From assembly GCA_028345965.1 (NCBI GenBank), contig JAOMEP010000004.1, forward strand, positions 1-64,000: a stretch of DNA of 64,000 nt, in the 5' to 3' direction. This document shows, one piece after another, positions 17,934 to 27,611 of this stretch (position 1 is its first letter; every line of letters starts with the position of its first letter). The notes below the pieces were generated by a model. It did not search any database, had not been told where the DNA came from, and saw only the letters and a program-made list of their open reading frames with translations. Source of the DNA: Candidatus Nitrosopelagicus sp. GTDB taxonomy: Archaea; Thermoproteota; Nitrososphaeria; Nitrososphaerales; Nitrosopumilaceae. A program made the position numbers and the translations under genes.

Positions 17934-20900
17934 TGTCTGTCACATCTACAAAATCAATTGAAGGAATCACATTTGCAGTCTGGTCTCCTCAAGAAATTAG
18001 AAAATATTCTGTTGTTGAAATTACACAACCTGAAACATATGATGAAGATGGTATGGCTGTACAAGGTGGTTTAATGGATGGTAGACTTGGTGTCTTAGAA
18101 CCGGGGCAAAAATGTCTCACTGATGGTAATACTGCTGCTAGAAGTCCTGGACATTTTGGTCATATTGAATTGGCAGAACCTGTTTTGCATATTGCATTTG
18201 TTGATAATATCTACAAATTATTACAATCTACATGCCGTACTTGTGGAAGAATCAAGATGTCGCCTGATGATATCAAAGAATTTTCTAAGATCAAGGAACG
18301 TCAAGCATCTTATACTGTTCTATCCCAAAAAAGAATCCCAGATCAAATTCAAGAAAAGGCTAAAAAACAAAAGGACTGTCCTCACTGTGGAAAGTCACAA
18401 TATGAATTAATTTTTACAAAACCAACAACCTTTGTAGAAAAAACAGAAATTGGTGAAAACAGATTACTTCCTATCACAATCAGAGAGAGACTATCAACAA
18501 TTCCTGATGCAGATCTTTCATTATTAGGATATGATCCTAAAACTGCACGTCCAGAATGGTTTGTTTTACAAGCATTACCAGTTCCACCTGTGACTGTTAG
18601 ACCTTCAATTATTCTAGAAACTGGAATTCGTTCTGAAGACGATCTTACGCATAAATTAGTTGATATCATTCGTGTAAATCAAAGACTTAAAGAAAGTAAA
18701 GAAGCTGGAACTCCTCCACTTATTGTACAAGATCTAGTTGATTTATTACAATATCATGTTACAACTTATTTTGATAATGAGGTTAGTGGAATACCACAAG
18801 CACACCATCGTTCTGGACGTCCACTCAAAACATTAACTCAGAGATTAAAAGGAAAAGAAGGACGATTTAGAGGTTCATTATCTGGAAAACGTGTTGACTT
18901 TTCAAGTAGAACCGTTATCTCCCCAGATCCAAATCTGGATCTATCGGAAGTTGGTGTACCTGAAACTGTAGCAAAAAAATTAACGATTCCTGAAATTGTA
19001 ACTGATTGGAACATCGAAAAATTAAAAAAATTAGTAATCAATGGACCATCAACTTTCCCTGGTGTAAACTACATTACTCGTCCTGATGGCGTAAAAATTA
19101 GACTAGATTTTGTTGAAGATCGTTCATTAATTGCTGACTCATTAGAAATTGGATTCTTAGTTGAAAGACACCTGATGGATGGAGACATTGTTCTATTCAA
19201 TAGACAACCATCACTTCATCAGATGTCAATTATGGCACATTATGTCCGTGTATTACCTGGAAAAACTTTCAGATTACATCCATCTGTCTGTCCTCCATAC
19301 AACGCTGATTTTGATGGTGATGAGATGAATCTTCATGTACCTCAAAGTGAAGAGGCACGCTCTGAAGCAATTTTACTAATGAGAGTCCAAGATCAATTAA
19401 TTTCTCCAAGATTTGGAGGTCCAATCATTGGTGGTCTTCGTGACTTTATCACTGGTGCATACCTTCTAACAAAAGATGGAACAACCCTATCCAGTCAAGA
19501 GTTTGCAAATCTTGCAATGCTTGGAGGATTTACAGGACAACTGCCAGAACCTGAAAATAAAAAAGAAAATATTTACACTGGAAAACAACTATTCTCCATA
19601 TTTCTTCCTGAAGATTTCAATTATGTAATGACATCAAAATGGTCTAAAGGTACTAAAGGAAAAGAAAAAGATGTTGTAATCAAAAATGGTCAATTAATCA
19701 GTGGTGTAATTGATAAATCATCAATTGGTGCTGAAGAGCCAGAAAGTGTGTTGCATAGAATTGCTAAAGATTACGGCAATGAAAAAGCAAAAATTTTCTT
19801 AAACTCTGAATTAATTGTTATCAAACAATTCATCACTCATTATGGATTTAGTTATGGATATGGTGACTTGGAAGTTCCTGAAAAAGATCGTGAAGGAATC
19901 AGTTCTGATATCAATCAAACATATGATGAAGTTCTTGATTTGATTAGTCAAGAAAAGAAAGGAACCTTAAAGGCAACTAGAGGAATGACCACACAAGAAA
20001 CTCTTGAGGCATATATTGTAAATAATTTAGGCAAGCTAAGAGATAGAGCTGCCACTGCTGCAAATCTTTCATTAGATGATAATAATGCAGGTAAAATTAT
20101 GGCAACAACTGGTGCAAGAGGTTCATCATTGAATGTGGGCCAAATGGCAGGTGCTTTGGGTCAACAGGCACGAAGAGGAAATCGTCTCAATAAAGGATAC
20201 AATAATAGAGTTTTAACTCATTTTGAAGAACATGAAAATGATCCTGATGCACACGGATTTGTAAAATCAAATTATCGTGACGGTCTATCCACTCTAGAAT
20301 TTTTCTTCCATGCTATGGGTGGTAGGGAAGGTCTCGTAGATACTGCTGTAAGAACACAACAAAGTGGATACATGCAGAGAAGACTGATCAACGCATTGGA
20401 ACACATTAAACTTGAATATGATGGAACAGTTAGAGATCCACACGGCCATATCATTCAATTTTTGTATGGTGAAGATGGAATTGATGTAGCAAAAAGTGAT
20501 CATGGTGAAGCATTTAACGTTGATAGATTAATTGAATCTGAAAGTATTGTAGACTCTGGTAAGGCTGCAACCAAAGATGAAATTGCACCAATTGTCAAAA
20601 AATACACCAGTGCATTTAATCCCCGTTTATCAAGCGCTGTAAGTAAATCATTGGAAACTTCCAAATTAAGTAAAGCTGGTGTTGAGAAAGTAGCTAAGAA
20701 AGGATTATCATTATATAATAACGCGCAAGCAGAACCGGGTCAAGCTGTAGGAATTGTAACTGCACAATCAATCGGTGAACCTGGAACTCAGATGACTTTA
20801 AGAACATTCCACTTTGCAGGAATTGCAGAAAGAAACGTTACCTTAGGTCTTCCAAGATTAATTGAATTGGTAGATGCAAGAAAGAAACCAGTCACTCCAA

Positions 20901-21739
20901 CAATGGATATTTACTTATCTGGTGATGCGAAAACAGATCAAGCAAAAACTGTTGAGGTTGCACGGAATATTTTACAAACTACTGTTAATGATCTCATTCT
21001 TGACGCTGATACCGATTACAAAACAAAAATCACATTAAATATGAATGAAAGAAAATTATCTGACCGTGGATGTACACTAGATGATGTTAAAGCAGCATTG
21101 GAATCTAACAAAAAATTCAAAATGGAAGATAATGGAATCAATTCGGTTGTTCTTAATTTAGTTGATGAGGAGGCTGATGCTCCTGCTGTTATTGTAGTAA
21201 GAAATAAAGTTCTAAAAACAACCGTAAAGGGTGTTCCTGATATTGCACGTGTTACAATTGTTAAAAAGAATGATGAATATGTTATACAAACCACCGGTTC
21301 TAATCTCTCTAAAGTTTTGGAAGTTGAAGGAATTGATAAAAATAATGTTCGAACAAACAATGTTTCTGAAATTGCAGAAACACTTGGAATAGAGGCTGCA
21401 AGAAATGCTCTAATTAATGAATTAAGTAATACACTAGAGGATCAAGGTCTAGAAGTTGACCAGAGATATCTGATGTTGGTATCTGATCTAATGTGTCACC
21501 GTGGTTACATGCAACAAATTGGACGTCATGGAATTGCAGGTACAAAAGACAGTGTATTAGCTCGTGCTGCCTTCGAAATTACTGTGCCAACAATTGCAGG
21601 AGCTGCAAGAACAGGTGAAACAGAACAACTTAGAGGAATTACAGAAAATGTTATCGTAGGAAGCCAAATTCCAATTGGAAGTGGAACTGTAGATTTGTAC
21701 ATGCAAGTTGCAAAGAAACGTGGTTCTGATAAATCCTAA
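17933..21739 (+). CDS. rpoA: DNA-directed RNA polymerase subunit A (A' and A'' in one ORF)
   Basis: 1268 aa contains YNADFDGDEMNLHVPQ (A') and GIVTAQSIGEPGTQMTLRTFHFAG (A''). Confidence 0.98.
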   Translation: MSVTSTKSIEGITFAVWSPQEIRKYSVVEITQPETYDEDGMAVQGGLMDGRLGVLEPGQKCLTDGNTAARSPGHFGHIELAEPVLHIAFVDNIYKLLQSTCRTCGRIKMSPDDIKEFSKIKERQASYTVLSQKRIPDQIQEKAKKQKDCPHCGKSQYELIFTKPTTFVEKTEIGENRLLPITIRERLSTIPDADLSLLGYDPKTARPEWFVLQALPVPPVTVRPSIILETGIRSEDDLTHKLVDIIRVNQRLKESKEAGTPPLIVQDLVDLLQYHVTTYFDNEVSGIPQAHHRSGRPLKTLTQRLKGKEGRFRGSLSGKRVDFSSRTVISPDPNLDLSEVGVPETVAKKLTIPEIVTDWNIEKLKKLVINGPSTFPGVNYITRPDGVKIRLDFVEDRSLIADSLEIGFLVERHLMDGDIVLFNRQPSLHQMSIMAHYVRVLPGKTFRLHPSVCPPYNADFDGDEMNLHVPQSEEARSEAILLMRVQDQLISPRFGGPIIGGLRDFITGAYLLTKDGTTLSSQEFANLAMLGGFTGQLPEPENKKENIYTGKQLFSIFLPEDFNYVMTSKWSKGTKGKEKDVVIKNGQLISGVIDKSSIGAEEPESVLHRIAKDYGNEKAKIFLNSELIVIKQFITHYGFSYGYGDLEVPEKDREGISSDINQTYDEVLDLISQEKKGTLKATRGMTTQETLEAYIVNNLGKLRDRAATAANLSLDDNNAGKIMATTGARGSSLNVGQMAGALGQQARRGNRLNKGYNNRVLTHFEEHENDPDAHGFVKSNYRDGLSTLEFFFHAMGGREGLVDTAVRTQQSGYMQRRLINALEHIKLEYDGTVRDPHGHIIQFLYGEDGIDVAKSDHGEAFNVDRLIESESIVDSGKAATKDEIAPIVKKYTSAFNPRLSSAVSKSLETSKLSKAGVEKVAKKGLSLYNNAQAEPGQAVGIVTAQSIGEPGTQMTLRTFHFAGIAERNVTLGLPRLIELVDARKKPVTPTMDIYLSGDAKTDQAKTVEVARNILQTTVNDLILDADTDYKTKITLNMNERKLSDRGCTLDDVKAALESNKKFKMEDNGINSVVLNLVDEEADAPAVIVVRNKVLKTTVKGVPDIARVTIVKKNDEYVIQTTGSNLSKVLEVEGIDKNNVRTNNVSEIAETLGIEAARNALINELSNTLEDQGLEVDQRYLMLVSDLMCHRGYMQQIGRHGIAGTKDSVLARAAFEITVPTIAGAARTGETEQLRGITENVIVGSQIPIGSGTVDLYMQVAKKRGSDKS

Positions 21740-21770
21740 AAAATATTAAGCCAGAATTTTCTATAAAATC

Positions 21771-22115
21771 ATGTTAGAAACATGGGTTGATAAAATTAGA
21801 ACAAACGATCCTAAACAAGTAGTATCATTATATCATGATGATGGATTATTACTTGGAACATTTTCTGATATCGAAAGAAAAGGATATGATCTTATTTTAG
21901 ATTACTTTGAAAATTTATTGAAAGCCAAAGTTGATGTTGAAATTGTTTCACAACATAAGCATGAAACTGAAACAATGGTGGTAAATTCGGGTTTCTATAA
22001 TTTCATTGTAGATGGAAAAACCGTAAATGCAAGATTCTCTTTTGTTTTCACAAAAACTGATGATGGTTGGAAAATTTTATCACATCACTCCTCAGTTCTA
22101 CCTGAGAGTCACTAA
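21771..22115 (+). CDS. SnoaL/NTF2-like domain protein
   Basis: ORF 114 aa; VVSLYHDDGLLLGTF...FVFTKTDDGWKILSHHSSVLPE. Confidence 0.75.
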   Translation: MLETWVDKIRTNDPKQVVSLYHDDGLLLGTFSDIERKGYDLILDYFENLLKAKVDVEIVSQHKHETETMVVNSGFYNFIVDGKTVNARFSFVFTKTDDGWKILSHHSSVLPESH

Positions 22116-22147
22116 GACTTTTAATCATAACAAACTTTTGAAAAACA

Positions 22148-22657
22148 TTGGGTAAAAAAGATCCTAGTTACAAAAAACCACAAGATCCCAAAAGTTTTGG
22201 AGCATTTCTTAAAAAGAGAGCTCCAATCTATCTTGGATTAATTGGATTGTTTCTCTTATTTGTATATCCTGCAATTATTGAAAAAGATCTTAATTCAATA
22301 CTTGATGATTCGTTTGAAGGTAATGATAGAATTGCTGTAGATATGGTAAAGTTTTATTCTGGACCAAATAATTCCGGAATCAAGGTTATAGAAATAATCG
22401 AAGAAAAAATTAATGAAAAACATGAAGGCCAGAAAATTTTTGATGATGAAAACACACGTGCAAAATTTTTCGTAGATCCCATTCCATTATTCCTAGAGGC
22501 AAACAATGAATTCACTCATCAGGTAGTTTTCACATTTGATGCTGAAAATAACCAACAATTAGTTTATAGCTGGTTTGTTAATATAGAAAATGGAATAATT
22601 TCTCCAATTGATGATGATACAAAAAATATACAGCAAATCGTAGATTATTCTGATTAA
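22148..22657 (+). CDS. hypothetical membrane-anchored protein
   Basis: ORF 169 aa with one N-terminal TM. Confidence 0.65.
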   Translation: MGKKDPSYKKPQDPKSFGAFLKKRAPIYLGLIGLFLLFVYPAIIEKDLNSILDDSFEGNDRIAVDMVKFYSGPNNSGIKVIEIIEEKINEKHEGQKIFDDENTRAKFFVDPIPLFLEANNEFTHQVVFTFDAENNQQLVYSWFVNIENGIISPIDDDTKNIQQIVDYSD

Positions 22658-22696
22658 TTTCTTTAGGTATTAATTATCAATAATCTTTGTAGATAT

Positions 22697-23053
22697 ATGA
22701 AAACACGTTTAGGCGTATCATTTGAGATTGATTTTGCTCATACTCTTAGAGGTCATCCAAAATGTGGTAAACCTCATGGCCATACATCTAGAATTATAGT
22801 CGAAGTTCAAGGTGATGTGCAAAAAGGTGCTTCATATGAAGAAAACATGGTAATCGAGTTTGATAAAATGAAAAAACTTTGTTGGGAAACAATTGAGCAA
22901 CTTGATCATAGAAATCTTAATGAATTGTTTGATTTTCCAACATCTGAAAATATCGCTGAATGGATATTTGAAAATTTGAAAGATAAAATTCCACTTCACT
23001 CTGTAAAGTTCTTTGAAGGAACAAACAAGTACTGTGAAATTACTTCCGATTGA
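22697..23053 (+). CDS. 6-pyruvoyl-tetrahydropterin synthase / QueD family protein
   Basis: FEIDFAHTLRGHPKCGKPHGHTSRIIVEVQG; LDHRNLNELFDFPTSENIAEWIF. Confidence 0.88.
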   Translation: MKTRLGVSFEIDFAHTLRGHPKCGKPHGHTSRIIVEVQGDVQKGASYEENMVIEFDKMKKLCWETIEQLDHRNLNELFDFPTSENIAEWIFENLKDKIPLHSVKFFEGTNKYCEITSD

Positions 23054-23056
23054 AAA

Positions 23057-24238
23057 CTACTGAATTAAAATCTCTTTAGAAATTGTTTCCGTTAGTGGAA
23101 TTGCTCCTTGAATAGAATTCCACACAAATCTTTCAATTGAATATTTGCCTGGTTCGTGTGGCATCCATGAAACCGACATACCAAGCTCCTGCGATGGCAT
23201 TGTTTCACCGGTTACCCATGATAATGATATTACATTATTATCTTCATTTTTGATTTGTACAATGTAGATAAATTCTTGAGAAAAATCAATTGTATTCTTA
23301 ACTTTGGTAAATAACATTCCAGTTTGTCCTATCTCTAATCTTTCAATTAATTCTCCATTTTGTGATAATATTTCTAATTCATTCATACTTAATCTCTCAG
23401 ATGTAGGTATGTTTGAAATTATAATTTCTTGTGCTAAAATGTCTAAATCATCATTAGTATTGTATGGTTTTGGTAATGTCCTATCTGTATATTTTGCGGT
23501 AATTTTTGAATCTGGTAGTGCATAAAGTCGATTACCACTTGATTGATCATCTTTTGTAATTGATATTATCCCTTCAAAAATTCCTGAATCTTCTGTAGTT
23601 TCTGCAATTTCTAATTTTATTCCTGCGCTATCATTTTCAGAAAATACCTCAATGCTTATTGTATCGATACTTTCTGGGTTTAGGTTCATATCTCTTTCAA
23701 ATAACTTTATTTTTGCGGACTCTTCTGTTACCTCAACTATTCGTAAATCTCCTACATTCCATTCAATTTTTGCAGATTCTGATAAAACTACCCCATCTGC
23801 AAATTCAAATGAAACTGTAATTCCTGAATCCTCTTCATTTTGTAAATATCCTCCATTTGGACCTCCACCCAATGTTCTTGGATTTGTATCGTTTTTTCCA
23901 TCTCCATTAACATCATGAGGAAATCCTGTCAGAATAATCTCTCCTGTAAAAATTCCACTTGAAGGATCTGTTTCGTATAATTTGTACTGTTTTAATTGAT
24001 GATTATTTGTGTAAACATTTACTGAATAATTTGGATCTCCTCCTATACTATCAATTAGATTCATTCCAGTGTTCCAACTTGGAGCGATTATTGTAATTTC
24101 TACCTTTTCAGTCCAGCTGTAAATTGGTTTGTTAAAAAAGATTGGGGCATATGGTTTGTTATAATCTGGAATTTCTTCTGCAAATCCAAATTGTGTTATT
24201 GGAGTTAAAAGTAATACTAGAAAAATTTGTTTTAACAT
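23057..24238 (-). CDS. secreted hypothetical protein
   Basis: ORF 393 aa, signal peptide, beta-rich repeats. Confidence 0.7.
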   Translation of the reverse strand: MLKQIFLVLLLTPITQFGFAEEIPDYNKPYAPIFFNKPIYSWTEKVEITIIAPSWNTGMNLIDSIGGDPNYSVNVYTNNHQLKQYKLYETDPSSGIFTGEIILTGFPHDVNGDGKNDTNPRTLGGGPNGGYLQNEEDSGITVSFEFADGVVLSESAKIEWNVGDLRIVEVTEESAKIKLFERDMNLNPESIDTISIEVFSENDSAGIKLEIAETTEDSGIFEGIISITKDDQSSGNRLYALPDSKITAKYTDRTLPKPYNTNDDLDILAQEIIISNIPTSERLSMNELEILSQNGELIERLEIGQTGMLFTKVKNTIDFSQEFIYIVQIKNEDNNVISLSWVTGETMPSQELGMSVSWMPHEPGKYSIERFVWNSIQGAIPLTETISKEILIQ

Positions 24239-24285
24239 ATTGTTGATATGCTTTAATATTATTTATACAAGAATAATCGTCTAAA

Positions 24286-24435
24286 TTGAAAAATTCTGAA
24301 TTACGGAGATTAATTTCTGATTACACTTTACTAAAAATTAAATCAAAAAAGCATGATGTAAATAAAAAATTAAAAGAAATAGAGCATAGATATTTTCATG
24401 AAACTGGCAGAAATATTTTTGATGATATTGATTAG
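24286..24435 (+). CDS. small hypothetical protein (TTG start), not in ORF track
   Basis: Reads LKNSELRRLISDYTLLKIKSKKHDVNKKLKEIEHRYFHETGRNIFDDID*; TATA-like ttatttata upstream. Start coordinate by hand. Confidence 0.4.
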   Translation: MKNSELRRLISDYTLLKIKSKKHDVNKKLKEIEHRYFHETGRNIFDDID

Positions 24436-24575
24436 GTTAAATCGCCATCTTTGAGTTTTTTAAGCTCCAAAATCCTAAAACATTCTTCAATTTCTTCAGG
24501 TAGATGATCATTAATTGGACGTTCGCAATTTTTACAAATTGTTCCTTCCATGTCTGAATTTGGTTTTGCCATCAT
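24432..24575 (-). CDS. small zinc-knuckle-like protein (47 aa), not in ORF track
   Basis: Reverse strand: MMAKPNSDMEGTICKNCERPINDHLPEEIEECFRILELKKLKDGDLT*. Confidence 0.55.
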   Translation of the reverse strand: MMAKPNSDMEGTICKNCERPINDHLPEEIEECFRILELKKLKDGDLT

Positions 24576-24577
24576 AA

Positions 24578-24760
24578 TTATCGCCAGTCCTTAGTGTTTG
24601 TTGTACATTTAGGGCATTTAACTCCGTTTGTAACAGTACCACATTTGTTACACTTTGCTGAATATCCGATCATGTCATCTTTCCCAGTTTTTGTATATTT
24701 GAAAATTAGTATAAATGCAGCTAAAATTCCAATTGCTGCTCCTGCTACCCATAACAACAT
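24578..24760 (-). CDS. membrane-anchored zinc-ribbon protein
   Basis: 60 aa; N-terminal TM, CNKCGTVTNGVKCPKC. Confidence 0.65.
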   Translation of the reverse strand: MLLWVAGAAIGILAAFILIFKYTKTGKDDMIGYSAKCNKCGTVTNGVKCPKCTTNTKDWR

Positions 24761-24801
24761 AATATTGTGTGGACCTTATTCAATTAAAAACTAACTATAG
24801 T

Positions 24802-24924
24802 CTAGAATTTTCTTGAGTCGCCCTCGAGTAAACCTGGACCTATATGCAGCTTGTCTATGTGACTAGATAGTTCTTCTTTGTCCTGAAATTTTGATTCACA
24901 ATAGGGACATGAATGTTCTTCCAT
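24802..24924 (-). CDS. 40-aa C2H2 zinc-finger miniprotein, not in ORF track
   Basis: Reverse strand: MEEHSCPYCESKFQDKEELSSHIDKLHIGPGLLEGDSRKF*; CxxC-x12-HxxxxH. Confidence 0.6.
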   Translation of the reverse strand: MEEHSCPYCESKFQDKEELSSHIDKLHIGPGLLEGDSRKF

Positions 24925-24985
24925 ACTATACAATATGTTTCACCGAATAAAAGGTTGATGTAATTGATATTTGTTTAAATTTATT

Positions 24986-25687
24986 CTATCTTTTTGGTAT
25001 GTCGTCTTCAGAACTAAATCTTGATTCTACCGCTTCGGCTTTTACCGATAATTCATTTGTATCTCCAAGTTTTTGATAGGTTAATTTTTCCAATGTTTCT
25101 ATAATTGTCCTTGCTGCTCTATATTGAGGAATTCTAGGTTCTAATAATTCTCCATAGAGTCCAATTCCATTAATTCCATTCAATTTTGCATAACCTAAAA
25201 TCAATCCATTAAAACCTGTAATTACTGATTCAGTTGGAGTAGTTTCTATTCCTAATTTTCTAACTAATTTCAATATGTCTTGTGATGTGGTTGTAACGTA
25301 TGTTGTAGGACTTTTTCCAAAAGATCGTGATGTGTGATAACCTCCTACGGTATAGATGAATTTTGCATCATATCTTTTTGCAACGTTAATGACATCTTGA
25401 CATAACTCATTTAGTTCTTCATTTTCTTGAGGTTGACCTCTGCCTCCCCCAAATACAATTATATCTTTACTGAATCGGTACTCCCATTTCTCTTCAGGAA
25501 TCTCGATGTATCCTCCTTTATCGTATACATATGGTGGTCTAGATGATGTTGCATGTCGAAATGATGCTGTGCCTAAACTTTTGTTGATGTGATTTACAAC
25601 TATACTTCCAACATTTCCCATATCTTGCATTGCTGCTATGATTAGTGGCTTGTTAACATCCGGTATTCTGGAATCTTCAAAATGCAT
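24986..25687 (-). CDS. PAC2 family (proteasome assembly chaperone-like) protein
   Basis: PLIIAAMQDMGNVGSIVVNHINKSLGT; YTVGGYHTSRSFGKSP; GFNGLILGYAKLNGINGIGLYGE. Confidence 0.85.
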   Translation of the reverse strand: MHFEDSRIPDVNKPLIIAAMQDMGNVGSIVVNHINKSLGTASFRHATSSRPPYVYDKGGYIEIPEEKWEYRFSKDIIVFGGGRGQPQENEELNELCQDVINVAKRYDAKFIYTVGGYHTSRSFGKSPTTYVTTTSQDILKLVRKLGIETTPTESVITGFNGLILGYAKLNGINGIGLYGELLEPRIPQYRAARTIIETLEKLTYQKLGDTNELSVKAEAVESRFSSEDDIPKR

Positions 25688-25796
25688 ACCTCTTGATAAA
25701 ATTTCTTGTTTAAAACATGTTTGGTATCAAAAATCTAAATTGTTAGCACTATTTCAAAAATATGGCACTAGTTAAATATCATTATCGATTACGTCG

Positions 25797-25896
25797 TGTA
25801 TAGTTAAGATTGTCCGAAGGTTCATCACCTATGAACTGTCACCGGAGTACTAACGTTTCCGGTCTCAAGTTCATACTACACATCCAATATCTTTTT
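25797..25896 (+). ncRNA. candidate independent structured ncRNA (~100 nt)
   Basis: GC-rich relative to surroundings; hairpins GTTCAT-CACCT-ATGAAC and ACCGGA-N11-TCCGGT; possible closing pairing GTGTA/TACAC; TATA-like gttaaatatc ~25 nt upstream; T-run cttttttc at 3' end. Confidence 0.5.
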
Positions 25897-26043
25897 TCGG
25901 TATTTGATTAATAGGCAAGTTTTACAAAGACAGTCTCTATCATCAATTTCATTTTTAGATAATTTTGGAAAATCTGCACACCAACATGTAATGTCATTGT
26001 CACATGAAAAACTATCTCCACATTCAGCACATTTTTTATTCAT
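25876..26043 (-). CDS. cysteine-rich CWC-type small protein (55 aa), not in ORF track
   Basis: Reverse strand: MNKKCAECGDSFSCDNDITCWCADFPKLSKNEIDDRDCLCKTCLLIKYRKKILDV*; TAATG overlap with the upstream vWA gene. Confidence 0.8.
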   Translation of the reverse strand: MNKKCAECGDSFSCDNDITCWCADFPKLSKNEIDDRDCLCKTCLLIKYRKKILDV

Positions 26044-27611
26044 TAGTTATCTGACAGTATACTTAAGACCCTATTAGGAATATCTGGTAACCTACTTACT
26101 GCTAAGACCTTATCATAACCTAAATATTTCAAATTATTTGCTATTGATGTTGCACTAAATGTGTCTCTACCTACTCCAATCGCTGTCATTTTAATTCCTA
26201 ATGTTTTGTATGACTTTAGTATTAGTTTTACTGCATTTGGATCTGCTGGTTCTCCATCAGATAATGTCAAAAAAATGTCTGGTTTTTTTGATGTCAAAAC
26301 TGGAAGCATTCTATCGTACACTTCTGCTAGAGGTGTTCCTCCGTTGGCAGAAATTTGTGCTAATCTTTTGGCTGCTGAATTATTCCACTTCATTTCTGAT
26401 GGTTTAATCAACCAACAAACTACCTGTCTATCTACTGTATTGAATGCATACACTGAAAAATTTACCTTTAAGAAGGCTAATACCTCACAAAGCCCAATTG
26501 TTGCTTTTTTGTACTCTATTTGTTGATCAGACATACTTGAAGAATGATCAAGTAAAATTACAATTCTTGATTTTATTGATTTTTTTACATCTGTGATGAA
26601 TGGTTTATGAAATCCTTCAAGATACGTTTCTTCATCAAACTCTTCACCTGAATCCACATGCTCTTCTTTCCATCCTGTTTTCCATTCACGAAATCTATTT
26701 TTTAAATTACTTATCAAATCTTGATCATAAATTTTTGTTTCATCTATATTTGTTGGATTTGGAATCTGAATTCCAATAGTTTCAGGCATTAATCCTTTAT
26801 TTTCATTTTTCTTAGTTTCATCTTTGATTAAATCAAATTCTTTTGCAATTTCCAGTCCTGCCATTGCTCTGTTTGGATCTATTTTTCCTAATTCTGATTC
26901 AAGATTTTTAGTAATTTTTTGTACGGCTTTTTCAAAATCTTGTGGTGTAACCATCATTCCCGGTCCCTTCATTGGTACTGATAGTGGAATTGTAATTAAT
27001 GGATCAATATCTAATATGGTTAAAATTTTTGGAATATGTTTTTCTATCCACTCTGTTCCATAATTATTTTTTAATGACTCTTCTAGAATCTCCTTTGCAA
27101 ATTCTGTGGCTTTTACTATGCGGTCAAAGTGACTTGGTTGCATCTCTCCTTTTATATCGCCAAACAAAAAATATTGGTAAAATCCTTCAACAATTTTTGA
27201 TTTTCCTAAAAGATCACCTAAAGATGGTCTGTAAACCCACTGCCAAGCATAATTAAAAATTAACTCTTCATCCATTCCTTGCCAAACTTTTCTTCCAACT
27301 AATTCGATTCTACGTCTTTCAATTGAATTTAATAAAAATCCAAACGCATGATCATTAGATAAAATTTTTTCACAATTTTTTATCTTCATACTTTCATACC
27401 ATGCAGCAGTTCTAAATTGTCTATATTTTGAAAACTCATCTCCATTGTAATCTATTACTGGGGTAAGAATCACTTTGTTTTCTTTCATTCTAGTTTCATT
27501 AACTTTCTTTGGTGACATAGTCACAATGATTTTGTCATTTTCAGACCATCGTCTTATTAAAAATGTAGAAATTTCAATTAATGTATCATTTCTTAATGCA
27601 ACTGATGACAT
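26043..27611 (-). CDS. vWA-domain protein (CoxE/CobT-like)
   Basis: MIDAS motif VILLDHSSSMSD; TLSDGEPAD; 522 aa; next to a MoxR-type ATPase. Confidence 0.85.
   Translation of the reverse strand: MSSVALRNDTLIEISTFLIRRWSENDKIIVTMSPKKVNETRMKENKVILTPVIDYNGDEFSKYRQFRTAAWYESMKIKNCEKILSNDHAFGFLLNSIERRRIELVGRKVWQGMDEELIFNYAWQWVYRPSLGDLLGKSKIVEGFYQYFLFGDIKGEMQPSHFDRIVKATEFAKEILEESLKNNYGTEWIEKHIPKILTILDIDPLITIPLSVPMKGPGMMVTPQDFEKAVQKITKNLESELGKIDPNRAMAGLEIAKEFDLIKDETKKNENKGLMPETIGIQIPNPTNIDETKIYDQDLISNLKNRFREWKTGWKEEHVDSGEEFDEETYLEGFHKPFITDVKKSIKSRIVILLDHSSSMSDQQIEYKKATIGLCEVLAFLKVNFSVYAFNTVDRQVVCWLIKPSEMKWNNSAAKRLAQISANGGTPLAEVYDRMLPVLTSKKPDIFLTLSDGEPADPNAVKLILKSYKTLGIKMTAIGVGRDTFSATSIANNLKYLGYDKVLAVSRLPDIPNRVLSILSDN

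Noticed and set aside
25797-25896. tRNA, permuted tRNA or H/ACA interpretation of the 25.8-kb hairpin RNA
   Set aside because: No T-arm consensus (GTTCRA), no valid D-arm and no ACA placed outside a basal stem; kept only as a structured ncRNA of unknown class
26161-26526. 121-aa plus-strand ORF antisense to the vWA gene, and similar antisense ORFs within mdh, rpoB, rpoA, GGR, DHH and valS
   Set aside because: Shadow ORFs of strongly supported genes, with low-complexity Leu/Ile/Ser-rich composition typical of antisense frames in AT-rich DNA
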